DNA from: Acidobacteriaceae bacterium
GTDB taxonomy: Bacteria > Acidobacteriota > Terriglobia > Terriglobales > Acidobacteriaceae
DNA length: 15,244 nucleotides
NCBI GenBank assembly: GCA_030040395.1
Contig: JASHTU010000268.1
Span: 1 to 15,244 of the forward strand
Reading direction: 5' to 3'
The stretch's first letter is position 1. Every line of letters starts with the position of its first letter. The position numbers and the translations under genes were made by a program. The notes beneath the pieces were generated by a model. The model searched no databases. It was not told the DNA's origin and worked only from the letters and a program-made list of their open reading frames with translations. This document shows positions 1 through 7,400 of this stretch, in pieces.

Positions 1-430
1 GGTAGCGCGTGCGGACTGCTTCCACATAAGCCAGGACGTCGGGATTGCGGTAGTCCAGGCCCTTTTGGAAGATGTGACTCGGACCGCAGTAATAAGCCGC
101 AACGGCAAGCCGCATGTCGCCATGAAATGCGGTCAATAGTTCCGACAAATACTGAATGCCTCCTCCCAGGTTTTCGATTACGGAGAACCGATTTCCGACG
201 CCATACATCGCCGCGGTCGCCGGCATCAGTTGCATGAGTCCCGCTGCATTCTTCTTTGAAATCGCCAGGGGGTTCCAGGCTGATTCCTGCGCGATGATTG
301 CGTGAACGAGTGCGCGCGGCACGCCGTAGTGGTCTGCGTAAGCATCGGCGTAATAGACGTTTTCTGGGCTCTGCGCATGTGCGCCGAGACATTCGAGCGC
401 CAGTACACACATGACGGATGCCGCGAACAT
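1..430 (-). CDS. Secreted lytic transglycosylase (SLT domain), C-terminus cut off by window edge
   Basis: Reading the minus strand from an ATG at 430 gives 143 residues that stay open to the window edge, so the gene is partial. Residues 1-19 form a signal peptide (hydrophobic core, likely cleavage after GAHA). Next comes a lysozyme-like SLT fold: AQESAWNP with the presumed catalytic Glu at residue 49, GLMQLMP at 64-70, and AYYCGP at 112-117, where most family members have AYNAGP. Such enzymes cut peptidoglycan glycan strands in the periplasm to form 1,6-anhydro-muramic ends. The start is 14 bp after the MoxR stop, with a weak AAGG ahead of it, so the two are probably co-transcribed. In conjugative elements a VirB1-like SLT often heads the type IV secretion operon. 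Given the integrase at 2763-4028 that role is plausible here, but the next genes lie outside the window. Family call is firm; role is inference. Confidence 0.88.
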   Translation of the reverse strand, partial: MFAASVMCVLALECLGAHAQSPENVYYADAYADHYGVPRALVHAIIAQESAWNPLAISKKNAAGLMQLMPATAAMYGVGNRFSVIENLGGGIQYLSELLTAFHGDMRLAVAAYYCGPSHIFQKGLDYRNPDVLAYVEAVRTRY

Positions 431-444
431 GAAATTGACCTTTT

Positions 445-1404
445 TCACTTCGGGATTTCCCTTCCGGCAATAGCCATCTCAGATCCACTGACGTCCTCCT
501 TCGCGATCTGTTCAGCGTGCTTCCCAGCCATGCGGACGATCGACTCAAACGCCTCTTTCATCAGAAGGCGCTTGCGGTCGCCTTCCGTCTTTGCAATTAG
601 GGGCAGAATGATTTGCTTGTGCTGGGGAAGTATCCGGTCGATTCGCAACAGCTCCATGGCCATCGCGACGTCGTTCATCTCCGAAATCGAAGGCGGTTTC
701 TCCAGTGTGTACGCGCGAAGACTCTTGGCTAACCCCGCGATGAATCGGTGCGTCGCCACGCTCGCCTTCGGCGTTCGCTCTGCCACAATGGCCGCCTCGC
801 GCTCGGCGTTCGGGTGTTCGACCACAAGGTAGAAACTCCGCCGGCGAAGAGGATCGCCCAGCCGGCGTTCCTGATTGGAAGTAAGAAACACATGCGGTAT
901 GGATGTGGCGCGCACGGTGCCGAGTTTGGGAATCGACAAGGTCCACACGGAAAGCAGTTCCAACAGCATCGCTTCGAAGGCGTAGTCCACTTTGTCGATT
1001 TCGTCGATAAGAAGAACGCAGCGCTTTTCCTGCTCGATTGCTTCAAGGAGTGGACCTGCCATGAAGAACGACCTGCCGCTGATCTCGCGCTTGATCTGCG
1101 CCCAGTCGGGTGCCCCGCCGGTCCTGCTCATGAGGAGCACGTAGAGTTCCTGGAGGCCTCGATCGTACTGTCCGATGGCCTTTTCTTCGTTGATGCCCTG
1201 ATAGCACTGCAGGCGGAGGAGAGATACGCCGTAGGCACGCGCAACAGATTGAGCGAGTTCCGTTTTTCCCGCGCCAGCCGGTCCCTCGAGCAGAACCGGA
1301 CGATTGATCCGGCCCGCCAGATAAACAGCGGTCGCCGTCTTGATATCTGTAAAGTAGCCCGCGCTCTCCAGTCCGGCGAGGGTCTCTGATGGTGACGCAA
1401 ACAT
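445..1404 (-). CDS. MoxR/CoxD-type AAA+ ATPase
   Basis: A 319-aa AAA+ ATPase of the MoxR class, closest in feel to CoxD-like members (LLRLQCYQGINEEKA block after the P-loop). Visible motifs are Walker A GPAGAGKT at 41-48, Walker B CVLLIDEID around 129-137, sensor-1 LTSN with Asn 177, and an Arg-rich DPLRRRS at 184-190 for the arginine finger. MoxR ATPases act as chaperone-like remodelers, commonly with a von Willebrand factor A partner. No such partner is seen here; instead the next gene is a lytic transglycosylase. I chose the ATG at 1404 because a GGGGAG lies about 10 nt upstream; a TTG at 1422 in the same frame has no Shine-Dalgarno and is less likely. The gene lies in the putative integrated element and has its own candidate promoter at 1441-1469. 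The substrate is unknown. Confidence 0.9.
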   Translation of the reverse strand: MFASPSETLAGLESAGYFTDIKTATAVYLAGRINRPVLLEGPAGAGKTELAQSVARAYGVSLLRLQCYQGINEEKAIGQYDRGLQELYVLLMSRTGGAPDWAQIKREISGRSFFMAGPLLEAIEQEKRCVLLIDEIDKVDYAFEAMLLELLSVWTLSIPKLGTVRATSIPHVFLTSNQERRLGDPLRRRSFYLVVEHPNAEREAAIVAERTPKASVATHRFIAGLAKSLRAYTLEKPPSISEMNDVAMAMELLRIDRILPQHKQIILPLIAKTEGDRKRLLMKEAFESIVRMAGKHAEQIAKEDVSGSEMAIAGREIPK

Positions 1405-1440
1405 CCGCTTTGCACTCCCCAACCGTTCTAACGTGTGGAG

Positions 1441-1469
1441 AGCGTAGGGTGCATTTGGAATTCGGTCAA
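1441..1469 (-). promoter_or_regulatory. Candidate promoter of the MoxR-SLT operon, with shared TTTGACCGAATTCC box
   Basis: On the minus strand TTGACC (1469-1464) is followed by a 17-bp spacer and TACGCT (1446-1441). The -10 match is weak (3 of 6). The stronger reason to list it is that the 14-mer TTTGACCGAATTCC (1470-1457) occurs again at the same relative position upstream of the Xis gene (2279-2292, plus strand). This suggests a common promoter or regulator site. Confidence 0.45.
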
Positions 1470-1494
1470 ACGGGCGTCAGTAAGGTGACCGCTC

Positions 1495-1857
1495 TCAGTG
1501 AACTGGATATATGTGGTTGTCCGGCCCCATCCATCCCTTTTCCGTCCATTGGAACGGAAAGTTGCCGGTGTAAGTTTCAATTGTGCCTGGCGCTCGATTT
1601 CCTAGTTGCACGAGGTCCTTCACTGTCGCCTGATAGTAAAGGACATACGTTTCGGACCCGTCGCCCTTTTCCATCTGACCGTTTGTTTTTTTCAGCTCTA
1701 CGAGATCCCGCAGATGGGGAGCCTGCGAGATATTTTTCCAAACCGCGATCGCATCTTGTTCAGTTGGCGGTGGCGGAGTCCCTTTGCAGCCCGTAAACTC
1801 TCCAACTGCAAAGCCGAATGCCAGGAGCAGGAAAAGCGAGGGAATAAGTCTCTTCAT
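1495..1857 (-). CDS. Small putative lipoprotein of unknown function
   Basis: Encodes 120 residues that I do not recognise as a named family. The N-terminus is a lipoprotein-like signal: MKR, a hydrophobic stretch, then FTGC with the lipidation Cys at residue 24, slightly off the usual L-x-x-C. A short proline run (TPPPP) follows, as is common for a flexible linker after the lipid anchor. The rest is a small soluble domain rich in aromatic and polar residues (YVLYYQATV, FPFQW) and ends in HIYPVH. Its ATG overlaps the stop of the preceding gene as ATGA (1854-1857), so the two are almost certainly translationally coupled. It lies inside the putative mobile element, 90 bp ahead of the MoxR gene on the same strand. 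Localisation is a reasonable inference; function is unknown. Confidence 0.72.
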   Translation of the reverse strand: MKRLIPSLFLLLAFGFAVGEFTGCKGTPPPPTEQDAIAVWKNISQAPHLRDLVELKKTNGQMEKGDGSETYVLYYQATVKDLVQLGNRAPGTIETYTGNFPFQWTEKGWMGPDNHIYPVH

Positions 1858-2174
1858 TGCGGGGGAAGTCCTTTGCGAGATTTCATCCTTTCGAGCATCG
1901 GTTTCATCTGTTCCAACGTGCTTTCGAAAGCGTCCCGCGCCTCGGCCATCCCTCGTTCCGGTCCGTAGCGGATGACCAGGTGCACAATCAGAGTGCGTGC
2001 CAAGGCAAGATCCGTCAACAGAGGCAGGAAGGGTTCAGGAGCCAATTTTTCGAGCTCCTGAACGAAGGCAAGAATCTTCTCCGTATATTCGTCACTGCGC
2101 GTTTTTCCCAGCTCGGTGATCCAGTCGGATTGCATATCGAACTCGTTGCTCATCACCTTAGCCCCGCAGCTCAT
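1854..2174 (-). CDS. Hypothetical small helical protein, translationally coupled to a lipoprotein gene
   Basis: Encodes 106 residues, no signal peptide, no family recognised. The sequence looks mostly alpha-helical, with heptad-like stretches (residues about 28-75) and a basic C-terminus MKSRKGLPPQ. The ATG at 2174 is chosen because AAGGGA sits 7 nt upstream. The in-frame ATG at 2153 has its AAGG too close, and longer in-frame extensions toward 2378 read through sequence with no protein character. The stop overlaps the lipoprotein start as ATGA. It diverges from the Xis gene across a 242-bp gap. It may be a cargo or accessory gene of the element. Reality as a gene is supported by the RBS and the coupling; function is unknown. 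Confidence 0.65.
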   Translation of the reverse strand: MSCGAKVMSNEFDMQSDWITELGKTRSDEYTEKILAFVQELEKLAPEPFLPLLTDLALARTLIVHLVIRYGPERGMAEARDAFESTLEQMKPMLERMKSRKGLPPQ

Positions 2175-2279
2175 TGACTGATCCCTTTGTACCACCGTTC
2201 CCAAGAAGGCTGAACTGTGAAGCTCGCCGGCCTTCATTGCGGCCACAGGAAACACTCCACAGGGCGGCTGTGACTTGAT

Positions 2280-2308
2280 TTGACCGAATTCCGGACCTGT
2301 TTTACACA
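2280..2308 (+). promoter_or_regulatory. Candidate promoter for the Xis-Int pair, carrying the shared 14-bp box
   Basis: TTGACC at 2280-2285, a 17-bp spacer, then a weak TACACA at 2303-2308, about 108 nt ahead of the Xis start. The -35 region is embedded in TTTGACCGAATTCC, identical to the one ahead of the MoxR gene. Confidence 0.42.
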
Positions 2309-2416
2309 TACATCCGGTGGAAGGGTGGGAAGACGTTTCTGCATTCTCCGCCCGCATTCCGCACCAGATGCCCCACAAGCAGAGTGTCGAACGTGCGTGG
2401 CATCATTGGAGGCTTT

Positions 2417-2680
2417 ATGCCCAAGTTCGCGTTGAACGACAACATTCCCCCGCGAATGTTTGCTGCCGAAGCTCTGGGAGGCGCGGAAGTTTTTGTCAAT
2501 GCCTCCGAGGCTGGCGATTATCTTGAACTCCACCCGGCAACCGTCCAGCGATTCGCTCGCGAGGGCCGGATACCCGCACACCCTGTAACCGGTAGAAAAA
2601 GAAAACACTGGAGATTTCTTCGCTCCGAGCTGGCCGAATGGCTCCGCACCAAACGGCAAGAAGGACCGGACGACAAGTGA
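2417..2680 (+). CDS. Excisionase-like helix-turn-helix DNA-binding protein
   Basis: An 87-aa protein with a MerR-like / excisionase HTH domain at about residues 27-79: VNASEAGDYLELHPATVQRF forms the HTH, followed by a wing with GRIPAHPVTGRKRKHWRF and the typical SELAEWL helix. Proteins of this type bind DNA as architectural factors that steer a tyrosine recombinase toward excision, or act as small regulators. The start at 2417 is decided by GGAGG 5 nt upstream; a GTG at 2384 in frame has no comparable site. The integrase starts 82 bp downstream on the same strand, the usual xis-int arrangement. That position is what favours the excisionase reading over a plain repressor. Confidence 0.82.
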   Translation: MPKFALNDNIPPRMFAAEALGGAEVFVNASEAGDYLELHPATVQRFAREGRIPAHPVTGRKRKHWRFLRSELAEWLRTKRQEGPDDK

Positions 2681-2762
2681 GCTCTGCCATGCCGTTCTGC
2701 GACCTTTTACGGTACATTTTGAATACCGATGCACTTCGCGCCCCCATCGAAAGGAGGGCTCT

Positions 2763-4028
2763 ATGAAGAAGGCGCGAAGTCAAAAAGGAAGTCTGTGCCT
2801 GTCAGTTAACGGCAGCGGAACCCAGGTTTGGATCTTCCGCTGGTGGGAAACCTCAACGGACGGCAGGCGTGTTCGTAGAAAGCGGCAAGTCGGCACCCTT
2901 GATCAATACAAAACGGAGGAGGCAGCTGAAAAGGCTGTCCGAAACTGGCGGCTGGTCCTGCGTGCCAACCAGGATGGCGCCGTCAGCCGAATCACAATGA
3001 AAGCACTGATCGACCACTTTCGGGAGAAGGAACTCGTCGACAAAGGCGAGGACGGGAGGGCTTGGTCTACGCGCGATCGGTACGAAGCCTACCTGAACTC
3101 CTGGATCGAACCGCGGTGGGGAAAGGAAGAGCTCACCGCGATCCGGGCTCCACTGGTCGAGGAGTGGTTGCGCAATATCCGACAGAGACCGCGCAAACGA
3201 AAGCGGCCTCAACTCGTCGAGACAGAGCGCGAATCGAAGCCTCTGGCGCCTGCCAGCAAGGCCAAGATTCGGAATCTGATGAGCGTGCTGTTCAACCATG
3301 CGATCCGCTGGGGGTTTGCTGACCGCAATCCCATCAGTGGCCCCAATAAAGGTGCTGGTGTTCGTCAGAGTTCCAAGCGCGTCCGCGTCCCAGACATCCT
3401 CGAGGTCTCTGAGATGCAAGCCATTGTCGCCAAGCTTCAGCTGCGCGAAAGAGTCTTGCTCTTTCTCGTCATGGTGACCGGGCTGCGTCGCGGCGAGCTC
3501 TCCGGAATCCAGTGGGGCGACATCGATTTTGAGAACCTTCTGATCGATGTGCGGCGCTCTGTTGTGGATCAGGTGGTCGGACGGTGCAAGACGGAGGCGT
3601 CACAAAAGCCCGTCCCGATCGACGAGTTCACAGCACAAGACCTGCTGGCCTGGTATCGCGTCACTCCTTATCGCGAACCTGCCGATTGGGTCTTCGCTTC
3701 GAACAGCCGCCGTGCCGGCAAAAACCGCGGGAAGCAGCCTCTTTGGCTGCAAACCGTCATGCGCTATCACATCGAGCCCGTCATCCGGGAGCTCGACATC
3801 AACAAGCGCGTTTCCTGGCACACTTTCCGGCGCACCTACACGAGCCTTCTCCACGCCAACGGAGAGGATGTCAAGGTTGTGCAGGAACTGCTGCGCCATG
3901 GATCGGCGAAGGTGACTCTGGATGTGTACGCGCAGGCTCAGATGCCCGCCAAGCGGAAGGCGCAGCACAAGGTCGTTGAGATGGTACGGCCGGAAGCGCG
4001 CCAGGAAGCCCTCGCCATGGCGACTTAA
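2763..4028 (+). CDS. Tyrosine recombinase / phage-type integrase
   Basis: A full-length 421-aa integrase with a strong AAAGGAGG five bases ahead of the ATG. Layout: an N-terminal arm-binding beta region (about 1-65), a SAM-like core-binding domain (about 75-190), and the catalytic domain from about 210. The catalytic set is complete: Arg 242 (TGLRRGEL), Lys 276 (RCKTEAS), His 353 and Arg 356 (WHTFRR), His 379 (LLRHGSAKVT) and nucleophile Tyr 389 (DVYAQ). It should catalyse site-specific integration and excision through a 3'-phosphotyrosine link. The gene runs toward, and ends 61 bp from, the 3' end of a tRNA-Glu gene, the standard attachment target. It appears intact, so the element could still be mobile. 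Confidence 0.95.
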   Translation: MKKARSQKGSLCLSVNGSGTQVWIFRWWETSTDGRRVRRKRQVGTLDQYKTEEAAEKAVRNWRLVLRANQDGAVSRITMKALIDHFREKELVDKGEDGRAWSTRDRYEAYLNSWIEPRWGKEELTAIRAPLVEEWLRNIRQRPRKRKRPQLVETERESKPLAPASKAKIRNLMSVLFNHAIRWGFADRNPISGPNKGAGVRQSSKRVRVPDILEVSEMQAIVAKLQLRERVLLFLVMVTGLRRGELSGIQWGDIDFENLLIDVRRSVVDQVVGRCKTEASQKPVPIDEFTAQDLLAWYRVTPYREPADWVFASNSRRAGKNRGKQPLWLQTVMRYHIEPVIRELDINKRVSWHTFRRTYTSLLHANGEDVKVVQELLRHGSAKVTLDVYAQAQMPAKRKAQHKVVEMVRPEARQEALAMAT

Positions 4029-4049
4029 CTGGTCCCCAAACTGGTCCCC
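4027..4049. repeat. Two 11-bp direct repeats (AACTGGTCCCC) between int and the tRNA
   Basis: AACTGGTCCCC occurs at 4027-4037 and again at 4039-4049, a 12-bp period; the first copy overlaps the int stop codon. Repeats of this size next to an attachment site are typical of integrase arm-type or excisionase binding sites. That function is inference; the repeats themselves are exact. Confidence 0.7.
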
Positions 4050-4089
4050 GGCGAATTTCAGGGGTTTCCGCTAAGTTGAAGATTTGATT

Positions 4090-4115
4090 TGGCGTCCCCG
4101 ACGGGATTTGAACCC
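4090..4115. other. Probable attachment-site core within the tRNA-Glu 3' end
   Basis: The recombinase gene abuts the 3' end of tRNA-Glu, so the crossover most likely lies in the T-arm and acceptor 3' strand, as in many tRNA-targeting elements. No second copy of this segment was found elsewhere in the window, so the opposite end of the element must lie left of position 1 or be degraded. Exact core limits cannot be fixed from one end. Confidence 0.45.
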
Positions 4116-4167
4116 GTGTTATCGCCGTGAAAGGGCGGTGTCCTAGGCCGGGCTAGACGACGGGGAC
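4090..4167 (-). tRNA. tRNA-Glu (anticodon TTC), CCA encoded
   Basis: A complete cloverleaf on the minus strand. The acceptor stem GTCCCCG pairs with CGGGGAC, the D-arm has GTCTAG...CTAGGAC with a slightly long loop, the anticodon loop is CTTTCAC (TTC at 4129-4131), the T-arm is ACGGG-TTCAAAT-CCCGT, the discriminator is G, and CCA is genome-encoded at 4092-4090. The sequence closely follows bacterial tRNA-Glu(UUC). The first anticodon-stem pair is a C-A mismatch (27-43) instead of the usual C-G. The gene looks intact, meaning integration next to it restored the 3' end. Confidence 0.96.
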
Positions 4168-4215
4168 GCTGGCGAGGGCGAAATCACCCTCTTGCGGCCG
4201 GATGCGCCCTTAGGA

Positions 4216-4244
4216 AGGCTATCAACTCGGCGTGGGCGTGTCAA
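4216..4244 (-). promoter_or_regulatory. Candidate sigma-70 promoter for tRNA-Glu
   Basis: A perfect TTGACA (4244-4239), a 17-bp spacer and a weak TAGCCT (4221-4216), placing the start about 40 nt before the tRNA 5' end. The -35 half overlaps a small hairpin (GGG-GTGT / ACAC-CCC, 4234-4253) that may also serve the end of the smc transcript. Confidence 0.45.
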
Positions 4245-4428
4245 AAACACCCCTCGACACCGTCATGACGTGGGGCAAAACGCAGAAGATCCGCGATTTC
4301 GGTTCAAAGACGAATCACTGGAAGATCGACAATTCCCTCCGAGGGGGCCGACTTTTCCGAGCAGACCTTGGCCGGGTGCGACGTCGAGCTTCCACAAAAC
4401 AGATTGCGCGCGGGCAACTGCACTGCGC

Positions 4429-7400
4429 CTACGCCGTAGCCCGCTGCGCCTCGCGACGTCCCAAGCGCACGCTTACTATCTTCGAAACCCCCGGCTCCTG
4501 CATGGTCACGCCGTAGATCATATCCGCGGCCTGCATCATGCGCTTGGAGTGCGTCACCACCAGGAACTGAGTCTCCCGGCCCAGCGTGCGCATCAGATCG
4601 GCAAAGCGGCCCACGTTGGTCTCGTCCAGGGCCGCATCCACTTCGTCAAGCGCGCAGAAGGGGCTGGGACGGAACTGGAAGATGGCCACCAGCAGCGCTA
4701 GCGCGGTGAGCGACTTCTCGCCGCCCGAGAGCAGCAGCACGTTTTGCAACTTCTTGCCCGGCGGCGAGACGACGATTTCCAATCCGCTCTCAGCCTGGTT
4801 CTCCGCATCGGTTACGCGCAGGAACGCTTGGCCGCCCTGGAAAAGCCCGGCAAAAACCCTCCCGAAGTTCTCGTTGATCCGTGCAAACGCCTCGTCGAAT
4901 TTGGCCCGCGAAATCTGGTCGATTTCCTTGATCGTTTCCTGGGTATTCTCGATCGACTCGATCAGGTCCTTGCGCTGGGTGTCGAGGAAGCCATGCCGCT
5001 CGGCCGTCTCTTTGTACTCGTCGAGCGCCATCATGTTCACCGGCCCCATCTGCTCGAGGCGCTGGCGCAACTCACGGCACGTCTCCTCTTCGGCCGCCAG
5101 TTCATCGCCAACCATGCGCGCCAGATCCGCATCGCCGCGCAGCACCTGTGCCTCGACGTTCACTTCCGCTAGGCAGCTCGCCTCCAGGTGTTCGAGATCG
5201 GCGTGCAGTTTGGCCAATTCGTTCGAGCGGCTGGCCCGATCTTCGCGCAACTGGTCCAATGCCGCCCGCGCGGCCTTCAACTGGGTTTCGAGTTCCGCCA
5301 GCTCCTGCCGCAGCGCCTGGCCCTGCGCCGCAATAGTCTGAGCCGCGGCCAATGCCCCGGCCCGCGCCTCGGCTAACTGTTCTTTCCTCTCTGCCAGCAC
5401 CGCGTTCTCAGCCATGCGCTGTTCGCGCTCCGCCGCCGCTTCGGTCCGCTGTCTTTCGACAGCCAGCACCCGCCGCTCCAGGTCGGCGTGCAGGCGGTCA
5501 ATTCGCTGGAAAGCTGCCTCTGCTCCGCGCCGCCGCTCCTCGAGACCGGCCAGCTTTGCCGTCACCTGCGCTGCTTCCTGTTGCAGCCCCTCCCGCTTCC
5601 GCCGTAACTCGTCCAATTGCGTCTGCAGCGCGTCGAGTCCGGCTTCCGCCTGCGCGTGCTCAGCCTCCAGCCGCGCCGTTTCTTCGCTCTTGGCCGCAAT
5701 CGACTGGCGCTTGGCCTCGCACGCATCCTTGTTGCGCGTCGCCTGCGCCGCCCACTCCTGCAGGCGCCGCTCAATACGCTGCCCTTCAACTTGCATCTGC
5801 TTCAGGGTCGCGCCCAAGTTCGCGGCTTCCGTTTCCGCCTGCCGCCGCTCCGCTCCCTGCGCTTCGAGTTGCGTCGTCAATTCTTCAATGGCCTGCGTTA
5901 GCGCCCCCGCTTCCGTCTCCGCCTGGGCCACGCCCGCTTCGAGCTTGGCCAGCCGGTTTTCCGTCTCGCGCAAATCGCGTTTCAGCGCCAGCGGGCCCTC
6001 GCTCGCCGGCTTGCCGCCGGTTACGGTCGCGTTGTGGAAGCACTCTCCCTCCGGGGTCAGGAAATAGCCGTAAGCATACTGCGACGCCAGGCGCTGCGCT
6101 GCCTCCGGGCGCTCGACGAGATAACCGTGCCGCAGCTTGGGCAGAATCCCCTCAAGCGATCGCCCGAAGCCGTTCAGGACCTTGATGGCGTCCCTCAGCG
6201 GCAGCACGCCGGACGCTTCGATGGTCTCCGTTCCCGGATCGAAGAGCTCCCCCTGCGCGTTGTTGTGAATCAGAAACGTGGCGCGCCCGTCGCTGGTTTT
6301 AAGCAGCCGAACGCCTTCTTCGGCAATCCCCCAGCTTTCTACAACCACGTAGTTCAGCTCTTCGCGCAGAAACTCGTCCACCACCCTCTCGTGCTCGCCG
6401 CTCACCTCGAGAAAATCCGCCAGCGTGCCTACCGGCGCCATGCCGTGGCCCAGCGCTCCCGGCTTCAGCAGCTTCCGCACCGTGTCGGTCGAGTAGCCAT
6501 GGTTGCGGATCAACGCCTGCAGCGAGTCGCGCCGCCCCGCGGCTGCAGCCTCTTCCCCGCGCAGTTGGTTGGCGAGCGCCCGTTGCGTCGCTTCCGCAGC
6601 GCGTTTCGCCTGCAGGCTCTCGCGCAGGCCCGCCATCTCGCCCTCCAGCCTCTGCAGCGCCTCGGTCGCCGACGCATATCGCTCTTGTCCCCGCGCGGTT
6701 TCCACGCTCAGGTTTTCCTGCTCGTTGCGCGCCTGGCCCATCTCCGCGTGTAGCCGCTCTGCCTCGCGGTCCAGCGCCGCCAGGCTCTCCTCCGCCTGCG
6801 CCATGTGGTTGCGTGCGTTGCCGGTCAGCGTCAGCAGGTGCATGACGTGCCGGCGGTTTACTTCCAACTCCCGCTCTGCGCCGAAAACCTCATCGGCAGC
6901 CGACCGCGCTTCCTGTTGCCGCGCCTCCACCATTTGCCGGAAAGCGCGCGCCTCGCCGGCCGCCGTCTCCAAAAAACTGCGCTGCTGCGCGCGTTCCTCG
7001 GCGATCCCGGCCAATTGCGTCTGCGTCTGCTCCAGCTCCGCGCCCGCCGCGGCAATGCGCGTCTCCAATTCGCCCATGCGCTCGGTGTTGCCACGCTCCC
7101 GCGCCGTAGCCCGCTCCAGCTCCACAGCCGCTTCATTCGCCCGGTTGCGCGTCGCCTCGCCCTCGGCGTCCAAGGCGTAGCCACGCTCGGTCAGCGTGTG
7201 CTGGTTTGCCTCGCTCGTGGTAATCTCCGCCGCCCACGCGTTGATCTGCTCGGTCAGCGCCGCATTCTCCGCGTCCAGGCGCGCCTGCTCGGCGTCCATC
7301 GCCGCCATGCGGCTGGCCAGCACCACGCGCAACCGCGCGCGCAGCTCCTCGCGCACCGCCGCAAATCGCTCCGCCTTGGCCGCCTGCCGCTTCAGGCTGT

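Noticed and set aside
748..1389. Plus-strand frame of 213 codons opposite the MoxR gene
   Set aside because: It is the complement of a gene with full AAA+ motifs and shows no domain of its own.
1854..2378. Longer version of the unknown gene starting near 2378
   Set aside because: The extension has no RBS, is Cys/Ser/Gly-rich without protein character, and would overlap the Xis-Int promoter; the ATG at 2174 has a good AAGGGA.
1..4080. Second copy of the tRNA-Glu 3' end marking the other att site
   Set aside because: No matching segment was found by eye left of the integrase within the window; the other end must lie outside or be degraded.
5352..6185. Long plus-strand open frames inside smc (also 4586-5341, 6034-6753, 6805-7473, 7564-8286)
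   Set aside because: They are antisense to a complete, strongly conserved SMC protein; their Arg/Ser/Ala/Pro-rich translations are typical GC-rich shadows with no domains.
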